Assembly: GCA_963817405.1 (NCBI GenBank)
Contig: CAWFNW010000001.1
Coordinates: 620,001-684,000, forward strand
Source: CAWFNW01 sp963817405
GTDB lineage: Bacteria > Actinomycetota > Coriobacteriia > Anaerosomatales > Anaerosomataceae
Direction: 5' to 3'
DNA: 64,000 nucleotides
Shown piece after piece: positions 25,568 to 33,372 of the stretch. Below the pieces are notes generated by a model. It had not been told where the DNA came from, made no database searches, and worked only from the letters and a program-made list of their open reading frames with translations. The position numbers were made by a program, and so were the translations under genes. Positions within the stretch are counted from its first letter, which is position 1. Each line of letters opens with the position of its first letter.

Positions 25568-26815
25568 GGACCCTTCAGGCGCCTTGCCCATCACCGGTTC
25601 GCGTACGCCCTGGAGCACAACGCGAGACGCGATCACGAGCAGTGTGAGGGCCCCCATTGCCGCGGCCCGTCCCAGACCAAGGCCATCGGAAACGAGTGCC
25701 CAGATCACCGGACCGAGCACCGTGGCAAAGCGACCGACCGACGCATACAGGCCGAAGAACTGGCCGAGACGCTCGGCCGGGCTCAGTCGGGTCATGTACA
25801 CGCGATCTGCGGTCCAGACGGCACCGAGTCCAGCACCGCCCGCCACGCCGACGACCCACCCCAGCTCCCCGACGCCCGTCACCTTGGCGGCAACGGCAGC
25901 TACGAGTGCGACAACAAGCGCGTAGACGGCCCCGTGGAGGACGCGCCGCGGGCCGAGGGCGTCGATGAGTCGACCGGCCGCAAGCGCGCCGAGACCGGCA
26001 GCGACCACGCCGGCGAGTGCGAGCAGACTCGTCTCGGCTTCGGTGAAGCCGAGTTCCACCTTCGCGTAGACGGCGTTGAAGAGAAACACCGTGTTGATCG
26101 CGTCCGTGTAGAGGAAGCGTCCGACGAGAAACCGCACGACACCGGGATGCCGAGCCGCTTCGCGCCACGCCTGGATCATGATCCCAGGCGACGTCGACAG
26201 GCCGGGCGCCCTCCCAGATCGACGAAGGCGCGGTCGCTCCCGGATCAAGAAGAAGGCGGGTAGCGCGAAGAGCAGGAACGCTCCGGCGAGCGCACGGAAG
26301 ACCCAGGCGTAGCCGCCGACTGGCAGAAGAAGCGCACCGATCCCGAGGGCAATGGCCGAACCGATGTACCCGACGGCCACCCCGAGGCCCGAGACGCGTC
26401 CGCGGTCATGCTCCGTGCTGACGTCTGGCAGCATCGCGTCATAGACCACGGTACCGATGTGGAATGCAGCGGTGCCGATCACGTAGAGAACGAGTGAGGG
26501 TCCGATGCCACCGGTCGCGAGGAGAGCGGTTGCGAAGACGCAGGTGAGCGTGGCGCCGATCAGGTAGGGGCGCCGCGTCCCGGCATGATCAGTCAGGGCG
26601 CCGATCCAGGGACTGGCAATGATCACGATGACCATGGCCACAGCGGTCGTCGCGCCGATCCACCAATCCGAACCCTTGTTGACCTCGATGACCCACAGCC
26701 CGAAATAGCGGCTGCCGACGCCGAGCGCAAAGGTGGTGTTGGCGAGATCGTAGAGGACCCACGCTGTCACGCTCGCGCGAGCGGGGCGCCAGTCGCCGCT
26801 GTCGTCCGTGGTCAT
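25565..26815 (-). CDS. Atg22-like (UMF1 family) MFS transporter
   Basis: A 416-residue, 12-helix MFS protein. VLYDLANTTFALGVGSRYFGLW at the start, SPWIGALTDHAGTRRPYLIG as the loop 2-3 motif, and DAMLPDVSTEHDRGRVSGLGVAVGYIGS are typical of the UMF1/vacuole-effluxer Atg22-like family, thought to export amino acids or small metabolites. ATG 26815 lies 10 bases from the edge of repeat copy 2 with GGCGGGG as a weak ribosome-binding site; the frame is open to a GTG inside the repeat at 26854, which would add MRFLGTPVFSAGL. Its TAG stop coincides with the outer end of repeat copy 1. Confidence 0.85.
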   Translation of the reverse strand: MTTDDSGDWRPARASVTAWVLYDLANTTFALGVGSRYFGLWVIEVNKGSDWWIGATTAVAMVIVIIASPWIGALTDHAGTRRPYLIGATLTCVFATALLATGGIGPSLVLYVIGTAAFHIGTVVYDAMLPDVSTEHDRGRVSGLGVAVGYIGSAIALGIGALLLPVGGYAWVFRALAGAFLLFALPAFFLIRERPRLRRSGRAPGLSTSPGIMIQAWREAARHPGVVRFLVGRFLYTDAINTVFLFNAVYAKVELGFTEAETSLLALAGVVAAGLGALAAGRLIDALGPRRVLHGAVYALVVALVAAVAAKVTGVGELGWVVGVAGGAGLGAVWTADRVYMTRLSPAERLGQFFGLYASVGRFATVLGPVIWALVSDGLGLGRAAAMGALTLLVIASRVVLQGVREPVMGKAPEGS

Positions 26816-26825
26816 CAACCCCGCC

Positions 26826-27189
26826 GAGAATACAGGTGTCCCGAGAAACCTCACCAGCGAGACACGCTACTCCGTGGCTTCCCATTTCACACCATTGGAG
26901 CCTGCAGACTTCCGGCCAGCTTGCGCGTGCCTTCCCTCTCCAGTCCCCGCCGGCAGCTACTGGTACGCCGCCTTTCGCGGTTCGCCCGGTTCGACCTCTC
27001 GGGACAAGAACGACTCTAGAGCATCACTCTGGGGTGTGCAAGAGGCAATTCTCGAATTGTCCGAGTTGCTGATGAACGGTTGCAAATCTCAGTTAAACGC
27101 CTCTCATCGAGAGACGAACGGACTCTGGCAACCTCTCGTCCCGCTATTGCACACGCCTCGGGGCGTTTGTGCCACCGCTCGGTCGTCTA
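26826..27189. repeat. 364-bp structured direct repeat, copy 2
   Basis: The second copy, in the same orientation, 1622 bases from copy 1 with two substitutions. A27084 breaks one pair of the GGTTGCCA/TGGCAACC helix present in copy 1. It lies between the small Cys/His protein gene (stop at 27208) and the MFS gene (start 26815), so both copies sit directly 5' of minus-strand membrane-protein genes. The flanking bases outside the 364 bp differ in the two copies. Confidence 0.9.
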
Positions 27190-27207
27190 CCGTGCATCGT
27201 GGCGTCA

Positions 27208-27441
27208 TCAGCTTGCCCCGGCGTTGCTTGCATGCGGGGCCCGGACGACCGGATCGATGGCCCAGTCGGGCACACCCTGGATGCAGGCCGGGCACGGCTG
27301 GCCTGCCATTGAATCCGTGAGCATATGGAGGAGCCTGTCGGGCGCCAGCTGCTGAGGAACCAGGTGCGTGAACGTGTGACCACAAGCGTGCGCCACCTGA
27401 ACGGCGCGCGCCTCGTATTCGTCTACGGTGTCGTGCAGCAT
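27208..27441 (-). CDS. Small Cys/His-rich hypothetical protein
   Basis: A 77-residue protein that I do not recognise. It carries CGHTFTH (residues 20-26) and, 26 residues later, CPAC (residues 52-55), which together could bind zinc. The ATG at 27441 is preceded by GGGGA; longer in-frame starts exist upstream to 27636 but give atypical sequence. It is followed 18 bases later by repeat copy 2. The 27442-27660 stretch upstream holds nothing recognisable. Real but uncharacterised is the most likely reading. Confidence 0.5.
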   Translation of the reverse strand: MLHDTVDEYEARAVQVAHACGHTFTHLVPQQLAPDRLLHMLTDSMAGQPCPACIQGVPDWAIDPVVRAPHASNAGAS

Positions 27442-27660
27442 AGGGGTCCCCGGTCGTTGTAAGACGTTGCGGCCACCGTGCGACGTGCGCGGTGGAGAAT
27501 AGAGCTGAGCAGACGTCGTGCCACCTTCGCACCCGCCGAGGGGTCCGTCCGAACAGCACGTCCCCCTCGATAGCGCCGCCCAACGATATCCCCCCGACGG
27601 GCGCAGAACCAGTCTACGAACGTGGTCTGACATCATGCGCAGCGGGGCGGAACGCAGAGC

Positions 27661-29184
27661 CTAGGACGCGTCGAGCTTGCGCTCCAACACTTCGTTCACG
27701 ATAGCGGGGTTGCCTTGGCCGCGCATCTCGCGCATCACTTGACCGACGAACCATCCCATCAGGCCCGTCTTACCTCCGCGGTACTGGGCGACTTTGTCCG
27801 GGTTGCCCGCGAGCAGCGCGTCGACGATCGACTCGATGGCACCCGTGTCGGAAACCTGCTTCATCCCACGGATCTCGACGATGGCACCGGGCGCCTCGCC
27901 GGTCTCCGCCATCTCCACAAAGACATCCTTGGCCTGCTTGCCCGAGATCACGCCGTCCTCGATGCGCGCCACGAGCTCCGCAATCATGGCCGGCGTCACC
28001 CGGGCGTCTTCCACGGACATGCCCGTCGCATTCAGGTGCGCGGCAAGGTCGCCGAGCATCCAGTTCGAGACCGCCCTAGCGCGGCCGTCCCCAGCCACTG
28101 CCACGGCCTCCTCGTAGAAGTCCGCGAAGACGGCGTCCTCGGTCAGCAGTGTCGCGACGTGCTTCGGGAGACCGAAGTCGCGCATGAAGCGATCGCGGCG
28201 TGCAGCCGGAAGCTCGGGCAGGCGTGCCCGGATCGCATCGACCCACTCGGCGGTGAACTCGAAGGGCACCATGTCGGGTTCTGGGAAGTAGCGGTAGTCA
28301 TGCGCCTCTTCCTTGCTGCGAAGCGTGCTCGTGCGCTTGGCGGTGACGTCCCAGTGGCGCGTCTCCTGCAAGACGCGTCCGCCTGCGTCGAGCTCGTCAG
28401 CCTGTCGGACGATCTCGTACGCGAGCGCATCGTGCAGCGCCTTGAACGAGTTCATGTTCTTGACCTCGGTCTTGGTGCCGAGCTCGGTCTCGCCCGGCCG
28501 GCGCACGGAGACGTTGCCGTCGACGCGCATGGAGCCTTCCTCCATGCTGCAGTCGGAAACGCCGAGTGAGAGGAACGTTATCCGTAACTGCTGCGCGAAG
28601 CGTCTCGCCTCTTCAGGCGTATGGATGTCGGGTTCGCTGACAAGTTCCATGAGCGGGGTCCCCGCTCGATTGAAGTCCACGAGCGAATGGTCTGCGCCGG
28701 CGATGCGCCCCTCGGTCCCACCGACGTGGATCATCTTGCCGGTGTCCTCTTCCAAGTGGATGCGTGTGATGCCGATGCGGGCCACGTAGGCGCCCTCGCC
28801 ATCTCCCACCTCCACGTCCAGGTAGCCCCGGCCGCAGAACGGCAGGTCGTACTGGGAGATCTGGTAGTCCTTCGGCATGTCCGGGTAGAAGTAGTTCTTG
28901 CGATGGAATTGGCTCACCGGCGCAATCTCGCAGTTGAGCGCTAAGCCTGCGAGAATGGTGGACTGGACCGCAGCCTCGTTCGGCACTGGGAGAGCGCCCG
29001 GCAAACCGAGACACACGGGACACACGCGCGTGTTGGGCTCCCCGCCGAAGGCTATCGGACAGCCGCAGAACATCTTCGAATTGAGCGACGTCAACTCGGT
29101 ATGGATCTCGAGGCCGATCACTGCCTCGTACCGCTCAAGGACCTCTGCGAGGCGATCCTGTGCCACCGGTGCGGCTCCCTCCAT
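27661..29184 (-). CDS. gatB: Asp-tRNA(Asn)/Glu-tRNA(Gln) amidotransferase subunit B
   Basis: A 507-residue tRNA-binding and kinase subunit of GatCAB, which converts misacylated Glu-tRNA(Gln) and Asp-tRNA(Asn) to Gln-tRNA and Asn-tRNA. VIGLEIHTEL, FCGCPIAFGG...CPVCLGLPG (zinc cysteines), YPDMPKDYQISQYDLP and DFNRAGTPLMELVSEPD are diagnostic; the C-terminal half holds the YqeY-like tail. gatC-gatA lie about 4 kb away (31506-33318) rather than adjacent. The first 12 residues are family-atypical and the start may be internal. Confidence 0.96.
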   Translation of the reverse strand: MEGAAPVAQDRLAEVLERYEAVIGLEIHTELTSLNSKMFCGCPIAFGGEPNTRVCPVCLGLPGALPVPNEAAVQSTILAGLALNCEIAPVSQFHRKNYFYPDMPKDYQISQYDLPFCGRGYLDVEVGDGEGAYVARIGITRIHLEEDTGKMIHVGGTEGRIAGADHSLVDFNRAGTPLMELVSEPDIHTPEEARRFAQQLRITFLSLGVSDCSMEEGSMRVDGNVSVRRPGETELGTKTEVKNMNSFKALHDALAYEIVRQADELDAGGRVLQETRHWDVTAKRTSTLRSKEEAHDYRYFPEPDMVPFEFTAEWVDAIRARLPELPAARRDRFMRDFGLPKHVATLLTEDAVFADFYEEAVAVAGDGRARAVSNWMLGDLAAHLNATGMSVEDARVTPAMIAELVARIEDGVISGKQAKDVFVEMAETGEAPGAIVEIRGMKQVSDTGAIESIVDALLAGNPDKVAQYRGGKTGLMGWFVGQVMREMRGQGNPAIVNEVLERKLDAS

Positions 29185-29228
29185 GCGTTTCGTGCCCGCA
29201 TGCGCCCGGTCGGGCGCGCGACTGAACC

Positions 29229-29234
29229 ATTCTA
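29229..29234 (-). promoter_or_regulatory. Candidate -10 box upstream of gatB
   Basis: TAGAAT on the minus strand, 45 bases before the gatB start, in the short intergenic gap. A matching -35 is not evident. The same hexamer precedes gatC and the 59456 gene. Confidence 0.35.
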
Positions 29235-29265
29235 GCCGACGGGGTGGCGCCGTGCGGCTCGCCGC

Positions 29266-30393
29266 TCAGCGCTCGACCCACCACCACGCGAGGACCTGGC
29301 CTACGTCGACCGGGGTTCGCTCGGGCACCGGGGATTGTGGCGCGAGCTTCCAGAGACGCTGCCCCAGGGCCGTACCACCATCGGCGGGCGTGCCGGCGGA
29401 GCGCAACCAGAGCGTGCCGTCAGGGGCGCACGCGGCGATCTGGCCGGTCTCGATGCCGCTCGCAATGCCCGCGTCCTCGCGGAGCACGGCCTCTTCCCAC
29501 TCGGCGCCGTCGAAGCGAGCGCGCACGAGATCGATGGCCGAACGCCCCAAGACCTCACGCCAGGTGCGCGCGTATACCACCCCTTCGTCGCCATCGAGCG
29601 GGACCGCGCTCGGGAGCGAATCGTCGAAGAACGCCGGTGTGTAGACCTCGAGCGTCGTGTCGGCAAGTGTCGCGAGCACCAGGGCCTCGTCGTCGCGATT
29701 CGCCGGCGTTCCCGGCGTCTTGAGCACGAGCGCGAGCGCGTCGGTGCCCTCAACCGCCATCACACGCTCGACGAACTGGTGCACCGGGACCTCGCCGGCG
29801 ACCGTGATGGGCTGCCACGCTCCGTCAGCCGCAGCGACGCCGAGCGTAGACTCGACGGAGGTGGCGCTGAGCTCGGCGGCGACTACCACCAGACGTCCAT
29901 CGGGCGTGAAGGCGGCCGACGAGAAGTCGAACCCGTCGGGGAGTCGCACCTCCCGCGTGCCAGCTCTATCGGCCAGCGCAAGCGCTCGGCGCCGCCCGGA
30001 CGGCGGCTCCGTATCGGCAACGGTCACGATCATCGCCGCGTGGGCGCCGGTGGCGTCGAGCGCCACGAGATCGAGCGAGAGGCCCTCGGGAGCGCGCCAC
30101 ACCTCGCGGACATCCTCGCTTGTTAGGTAGCCCTCGGTGAGCGCGACGAGTGAGCCCGTCGCGCCTTCCCGCCAACCCACGAGCGCGGGAGCCACGCCCG
30201 CCAGGGCCTCCGGTTCCCACCGGATCCGCGCGAGCTCCGGAGCGACCACCGCAGATTCGCTTCCGCCTTGAGCCGGCGGCCCGGGCGATGGTGGGCCGTC
30301 CCCGCAGCCGCACGCGGACCCCAGTACCACCGCTGCCACCACTGCGGCAGCGGTGCGGGCCGCAAGCGAGCGACCCCTCCCGCTCCCCCACAT
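29266..30393 (-). CDS. Probable exported lipoprotein-like protein, beta-propeller-like
   Basis: A 375-residue protein with an N-terminal signal sequence (RTAAAVVAAVVLGSACGCG). The cysteine after LGSA may be lipidated, but the lipobox is non-canonical (Leu at -4). The body has repeated short motifs such as AAFTPDGRLVVVAAE, ACAPDGTLWLRSA and LDGDEGVVYAR, reminiscent of WD40/PQQ-like propeller blades. No enzyme motif is visible. Its start lies 9 bases beyond the stop of the L,D-transpeptidase gene with GAGGAGG upstream, so the two are probably co-transcribed and act at the cell envelope. Confidence 0.72.
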   Translation of the reverse strand: MWGSGRGRSLAARTAAAVVAAVVLGSACGCGDGPPSPGPPAQGGSESAVVAPELARIRWEPEALAGVAPALVGWREGATGSLVALTEGYLTSEDVREVWRAPEGLSLDLVALDATGAHAAMIVTVADTEPPSGRRRALALADRAGTREVRLPDGFDFSSAAFTPDGRLVVVAAELSATSVESTLGVAAADGAWQPITVAGEVPVHQFVERVMAVEGTDALALVLKTPGTPANRDDEALVLATLADTTLEVYTPAFFDDSLPSAVPLDGDEGVVYARTWREVLGRSAIDLVRARFDGAEWEEAVLREDAGIASGIETGQIAACAPDGTLWLRSAGTPADGGTALGQRLWKLAPQSPVPERTPVDVGQVLAWWWVER

Positions 30394-30402
30394 GATGCCT
30401 CC

Positions 30403-31293
30403 TCAGTAGTCGACCGTGAGAATCGCCGTGGACGCGTCCTTCTTGTTCGCCATCTTCGAATCGTAGTAGGTCCTCAGTTGCGGCAGATGCTTCGAGTAGA
30501 GCCTGATGCACCCGTTGGTGGCGCCGTACTCGTGCGTGCCGATGCCTCCGTGGACTTCCACGTACCCGCGGCCATATGGCCCGCCGGTCCAGGGATCCAC
30601 GCGCCACTTCCCGGGAGAGAACGACTCCCGCGCGTCTGCCTCATAGCCCCGCCACGCACCGTACAGGAAGCCGAACCTCCACCGGTACTCCGGCGCCGGC
30701 CCGACGTCGGCCTTCGCCTGATCGGCAGGTCGATTGTTGCCCGAACGGGCGGGCCACGACACGGTGAACCACTTGTACGAATCCGAGGCTGCCGAGTAGA
30801 TCCCGTACGTGAAGTACAGCGTACCGAGGTACCCGTTCCGAGCGTAGGAGCTCGTCGAGGGCGCCAGCCTGAACTTCAGGTACCCGTATGGTGACCACGG
30901 TGATGCCGCCAACGCGACAGCCGCGCGGTCGAGCTCCGCCGCCGTGAGATGGCGACCGGCGCCAACCGGCACGCCCGCCTGCTTCATGCGTCCGCGTACC
31001 TTCCGCAACAGCTCCCGTTCCAGCGCGGCGCGTCCGCCGGTGACAAGCTGGTGCCCTGCCGGGTCCTTCGCCCTGAGTTGCTCGTCCGTGAGTTCCTGCT
31101 GCGCCGGGGTGCTTTCGAGCACTTCCACCGCCGCAGCCGTCATCCCCGGCGCCGGGTCCGCAGCGGGCCGGTGGCTCTCGGGCCATCCCGGCTCGGCCCC
31201 GAGGGCGGCAGACCCGCCTCCTGCGAGCAGCGCTGCCGCAAGGAGCGCTCCCCCTACTCGGCGCGCCGCCGACCATCTCCGTTGCCTGCCCAT
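30403..31293 (-). CDS. L,D-transpeptidase (YkuD family), exported
   Basis: A 296-residue protein with a signal peptide (GGALLAAALLAGGGSAALGA). The YkuD catalytic region is VEVHGGIGTHEYGATNGCIRL near residues 255-275: the His and the nucleophilic Cys of GCIR are present, while the usual SHGC reads TNGC. It should form 3-3 cross-links in peptidoglycan or attach proteins to it, outside the membrane. ATG 31293 is preferred because GAGGGGAGAG lies upstream and the signal peptide begins there; the longer frame to 31434 is not supported. It precedes the lipoprotein-like gene in a probable operon. Confidence 0.86.
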   Translation of the reverse strand: MGRQRRWSAARRVGGALLAAALLAGGGSAALGAEPGWPESHRPAADPAPGMTAAAVEVLESTPAQQELTDEQLRAKDPAGHQLVTGGRAALERELLRKVRGRMKQAGVPVGAGRHLTAAELDRAAVALAASPWSPYGYLKFRLAPSTSSYARNGYLGTLYFTYGIYSAASDSYKWFTVSWPARSGNNRPADQAKADVGPAPEYRWRFGFLYGAWRGYEADARESFSPGKWRVDPWTGGPYGRGYVEVHGGIGTHEYGATNGCIRLYSKHLPQLRTYYDSKMANKKDASTAILTVDY

Positions 31294-31505
31294 CGCTCTC
31301 TCCCCTCGCCCGCGCTGCCTGTGGCAGCGGTGCCCTGCGCGCCCGGCGACGCAGTCGAGCCGGTTGCGCGTTGCGCCAGGAAGACGCAACGCCTTGACTC
31401 GAAGGAGCGTAGAAGATGGGCCTTGTCCGGACATGAACAGGACCTGACCGCGACGCGGCCGGGTCCTTCCTGTGGCTCAGGCGGAGCGGTGTCGCAGCCG
31501 CGCGG

Positions 31506-33014
31506 CTATGCGAGCTCGCGGACGAGCGGCGGCGTGGTGTCGAAGGCGATCTCACCCTCGAGCGCCGCGGCAACTCGGAACATCATCGACTCGTCGAAGT
31601 GCTTGGCAACCACCTGCACGCCGATGGGCATGTCGTTTCGCGTGCAGCTGCCGGCAGGGACGCTCACGCCGGGCAGGCCGGCGAGGTTGAGCGGCACGGT
31701 GTAGACGTCCGACAGATACATCGAGTAGGGGTCCGCCGCCTTCTCGCCGAGCTTGAACGCCGTGGTCGGCGACGTGGGCGTGATGAGCACGTCGTAGTGC
31801 TCGAAGGCCTCGGCGAACTCCCGCATGATGAGCGTGCGCGCCTTCTGCGCCTGCCCGTAGTACGCCTCGTAGTAACCGGCAGAGAGCGCGTAGGTGCCGA
31901 GCATGATGCGGCGGATCGTCTCCGGACCGAATCCCTCGGCGCGCGACCGCATGTACAGGTCGATCACATCCTCGGCGTCCTTAACGCGATGGCCGTAGCG
32001 GATGCCGTCGAACCGAGCGAGGTTAGAGCTGGCCTCGGCGGGGCCGATGACGTAGTAGGCGGCCAGACCGTGGCGACTCGTGGGCAGCTCGACCTCGCCA
32101 ACCGACGCGCCGAGGCCTTCGAGGAGGCGCACGGCATGCTCGGAGGCGGCGCGGATCTGGGCGGCACAGCCCTCGAGGTCCAGCCACTCGCGGACGAGGC
32201 CGACGCGAAGCCCCTCGACGCCGAGGTCGAGACCAGCGGTGTAGTCCGGCACCGGCTCGTCCACGCTCGTCGCGTCCATCGCATCCTTGCCCGCGATCGC
32301 GTTCAGCACGAGTGCGCTCTCCTCGACGGTCTTGGAGAAGGGGCCGATCTGGTCGAGACTCGACGCGAACGCCACGATGCCGTAGCGGCTCACGCGGCCG
32401 TACGTCGGCTTCATCGCAACGGTGCCGGTGAGCGCACCCGGCTGGCGAATGCTGCCGCCGGTGTCGCTGCCGAGTGCGACCGTCACCATGCCCGCTGAGA
32501 CGGCCGCCGCGCTACCGCCGCTCGAGCCGCCCGGCACGCGCTCGAGGTCCCACGGGTTGCGGGTCGGTCCGAACGCTGAGTTCTCCGTGGAGGAGCCGAA
32601 CGCGAACTCGTCCATGTTGCACTTGCCGATGGGAAGCGCACCCGCATCGAGCAGGCGACGTACGGCGGTGCAGTCATAGACGGACTCGTAGTTCTCAAGA
32701 ATGCGGGCGCTGCACGTGGTGCGCGTGCCGACGAGATTCATATTGTCCTTGAGCCCGGCAGGCACGCCCGCCAGCGGCGGCAGTACGGCCGAGGGGTCCT
32801 CGCCAGAGCGCGCGGCATCGGTGACGAGGGCGTCGATACGGTCGGCAGCCTGCTCGGCAAGCTCGGGCGTGAGCTGGTTGAACGCGTGCACGCGCGACTC
32901 GACGGCGCCGATGCGATCGTACGACGCCTGGGCGATCTCGCGAGCGGTGAAGTCGCGCCGGGCGATGCCATCACGAATCCCGCGTGCGGTGAGCGCGGAG
33001 AGATCGAGGGTCAT
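31506..33014 (-). CDS. gatA: Asp-tRNA(Asn)/Glu-tRNA(Gln) amidotransferase subunit A
   Basis: A 502-residue amidase that frees ammonia from glutamine for GatB. The Ser-cisSer-Lys triad is readable as K89 (GLKDN), S164 (GGSSGGS) and S188 (DTGGSIRQP), with the family spacing. ATG 33014 follows the gatC stop by 1 base. The open frame continues far upstream, but that part is a shadow of gatC and the protease gene. The 212-base gap downstream to the L,D-transpeptidase start shows nothing recognisable. Confidence 0.96.
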   Translation of the reverse strand: MTLDLSALTARGIRDGIARRDFTAREIAQASYDRIGAVESRVHAFNQLTPELAEQAADRIDALVTDAARSGEDPSAVLPPLAGVPAGLKDNMNLVGTRTTCSARILENYESVYDCTAVRRLLDAGALPIGKCNMDEFAFGSSTENSAFGPTRNPWDLERVPGGSSGGSAAAVSAGMVTVALGSDTGGSIRQPGALTGTVAMKPTYGRVSRYGIVAFASSLDQIGPFSKTVEESALVLNAIAGKDAMDATSVDEPVPDYTAGLDLGVEGLRVGLVREWLDLEGCAAQIRAASEHAVRLLEGLGASVGEVELPTSRHGLAAYYVIGPAEASSNLARFDGIRYGHRVKDAEDVIDLYMRSRAEGFGPETIRRIMLGTYALSAGYYEAYYGQAQKARTLIMREFAEAFEHYDVLITPTSPTTAFKLGEKAADPYSMYLSDVYTVPLNLAGLPGVSVPAGSCTRNDMPIGVQVVAKHFDESMMFRVAAALEGEIAFDTTPPLVRELA

Positions 33015-33015
33015 C

Positions 33016-33318
33016 TCACGCCTCCTCGGTCGCGCCGACGATGCGCGGAATGACGAACGCACCGTTCTCGGCCTCGGGCGCGTTGAGGAGCGCAAGGTCA
33101 CGGGACAGCCCGGGGCGGACCGCGTCTTTGCGCGTCGAGTTGCGCATCGGGATCGAGTGCGACGTCGGTTCGACACCCGCAAGGTCGAGGCGCTGAAGCT
33201 CGTCGATGTGGCCGAGAATCGAGTCGAGCTCCACGGTGAGCGTCGCCACCTGCTCGTCGGTGAGCGCGAGACGCGCGAGGAGCGCGACGTGGCGAACGTC
33301 GGCTTCAGAGATTGCCAT
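33016..33318 (-). CDS. gatC: Asp-tRNA(Asn)/Glu-tRNA(Gln) amidotransferase subunit C
   Basis: A 100-residue protein that wraps GatA and GatB together. EADVRHVALLARLALTDEQVATL is the N-terminal helical hairpin and LRNS/MRNSTRKDAVRPG the conserved C-terminal loop. GGAAGGA precedes the ATG at 33318. It is directly upstream of gatA. Confidence 0.95.
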   Translation of the reverse strand: MAISEADVRHVALLARLALTDEQVATLTVELDSILGHIDELQRLDLAGVEPTSHSIPMRNSTRKDAVRPGLSRDLALLNAPEAENGAFVIPRIVGATEEA

Positions 33319-33354
33319 GCGGGGTCCTTCCGGGTGAAGCGGACTGACCTCGCC

Positions 33355-33360
33355 ATTCTA
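33355..33360 (-). promoter_or_regulatory. Candidate -10 box of gatC-gatA
   Basis: TAGAAT on the minus strand, 37 bases before the gatC ATG, in the 54-base gap after the ferredoxin-CPBP gene. No good -35 is visible. Confidence 0.4.
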
Positions 33361-33372
33361 CGGCATACACTC

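Noticed and set aside
25204..27189. Composite transposon bounded by the two repeats
   Set aside because: The only gene between them is an MFS transporter with host-like composition; there is no transposase, terminal inverted repeat or target-site duplication.
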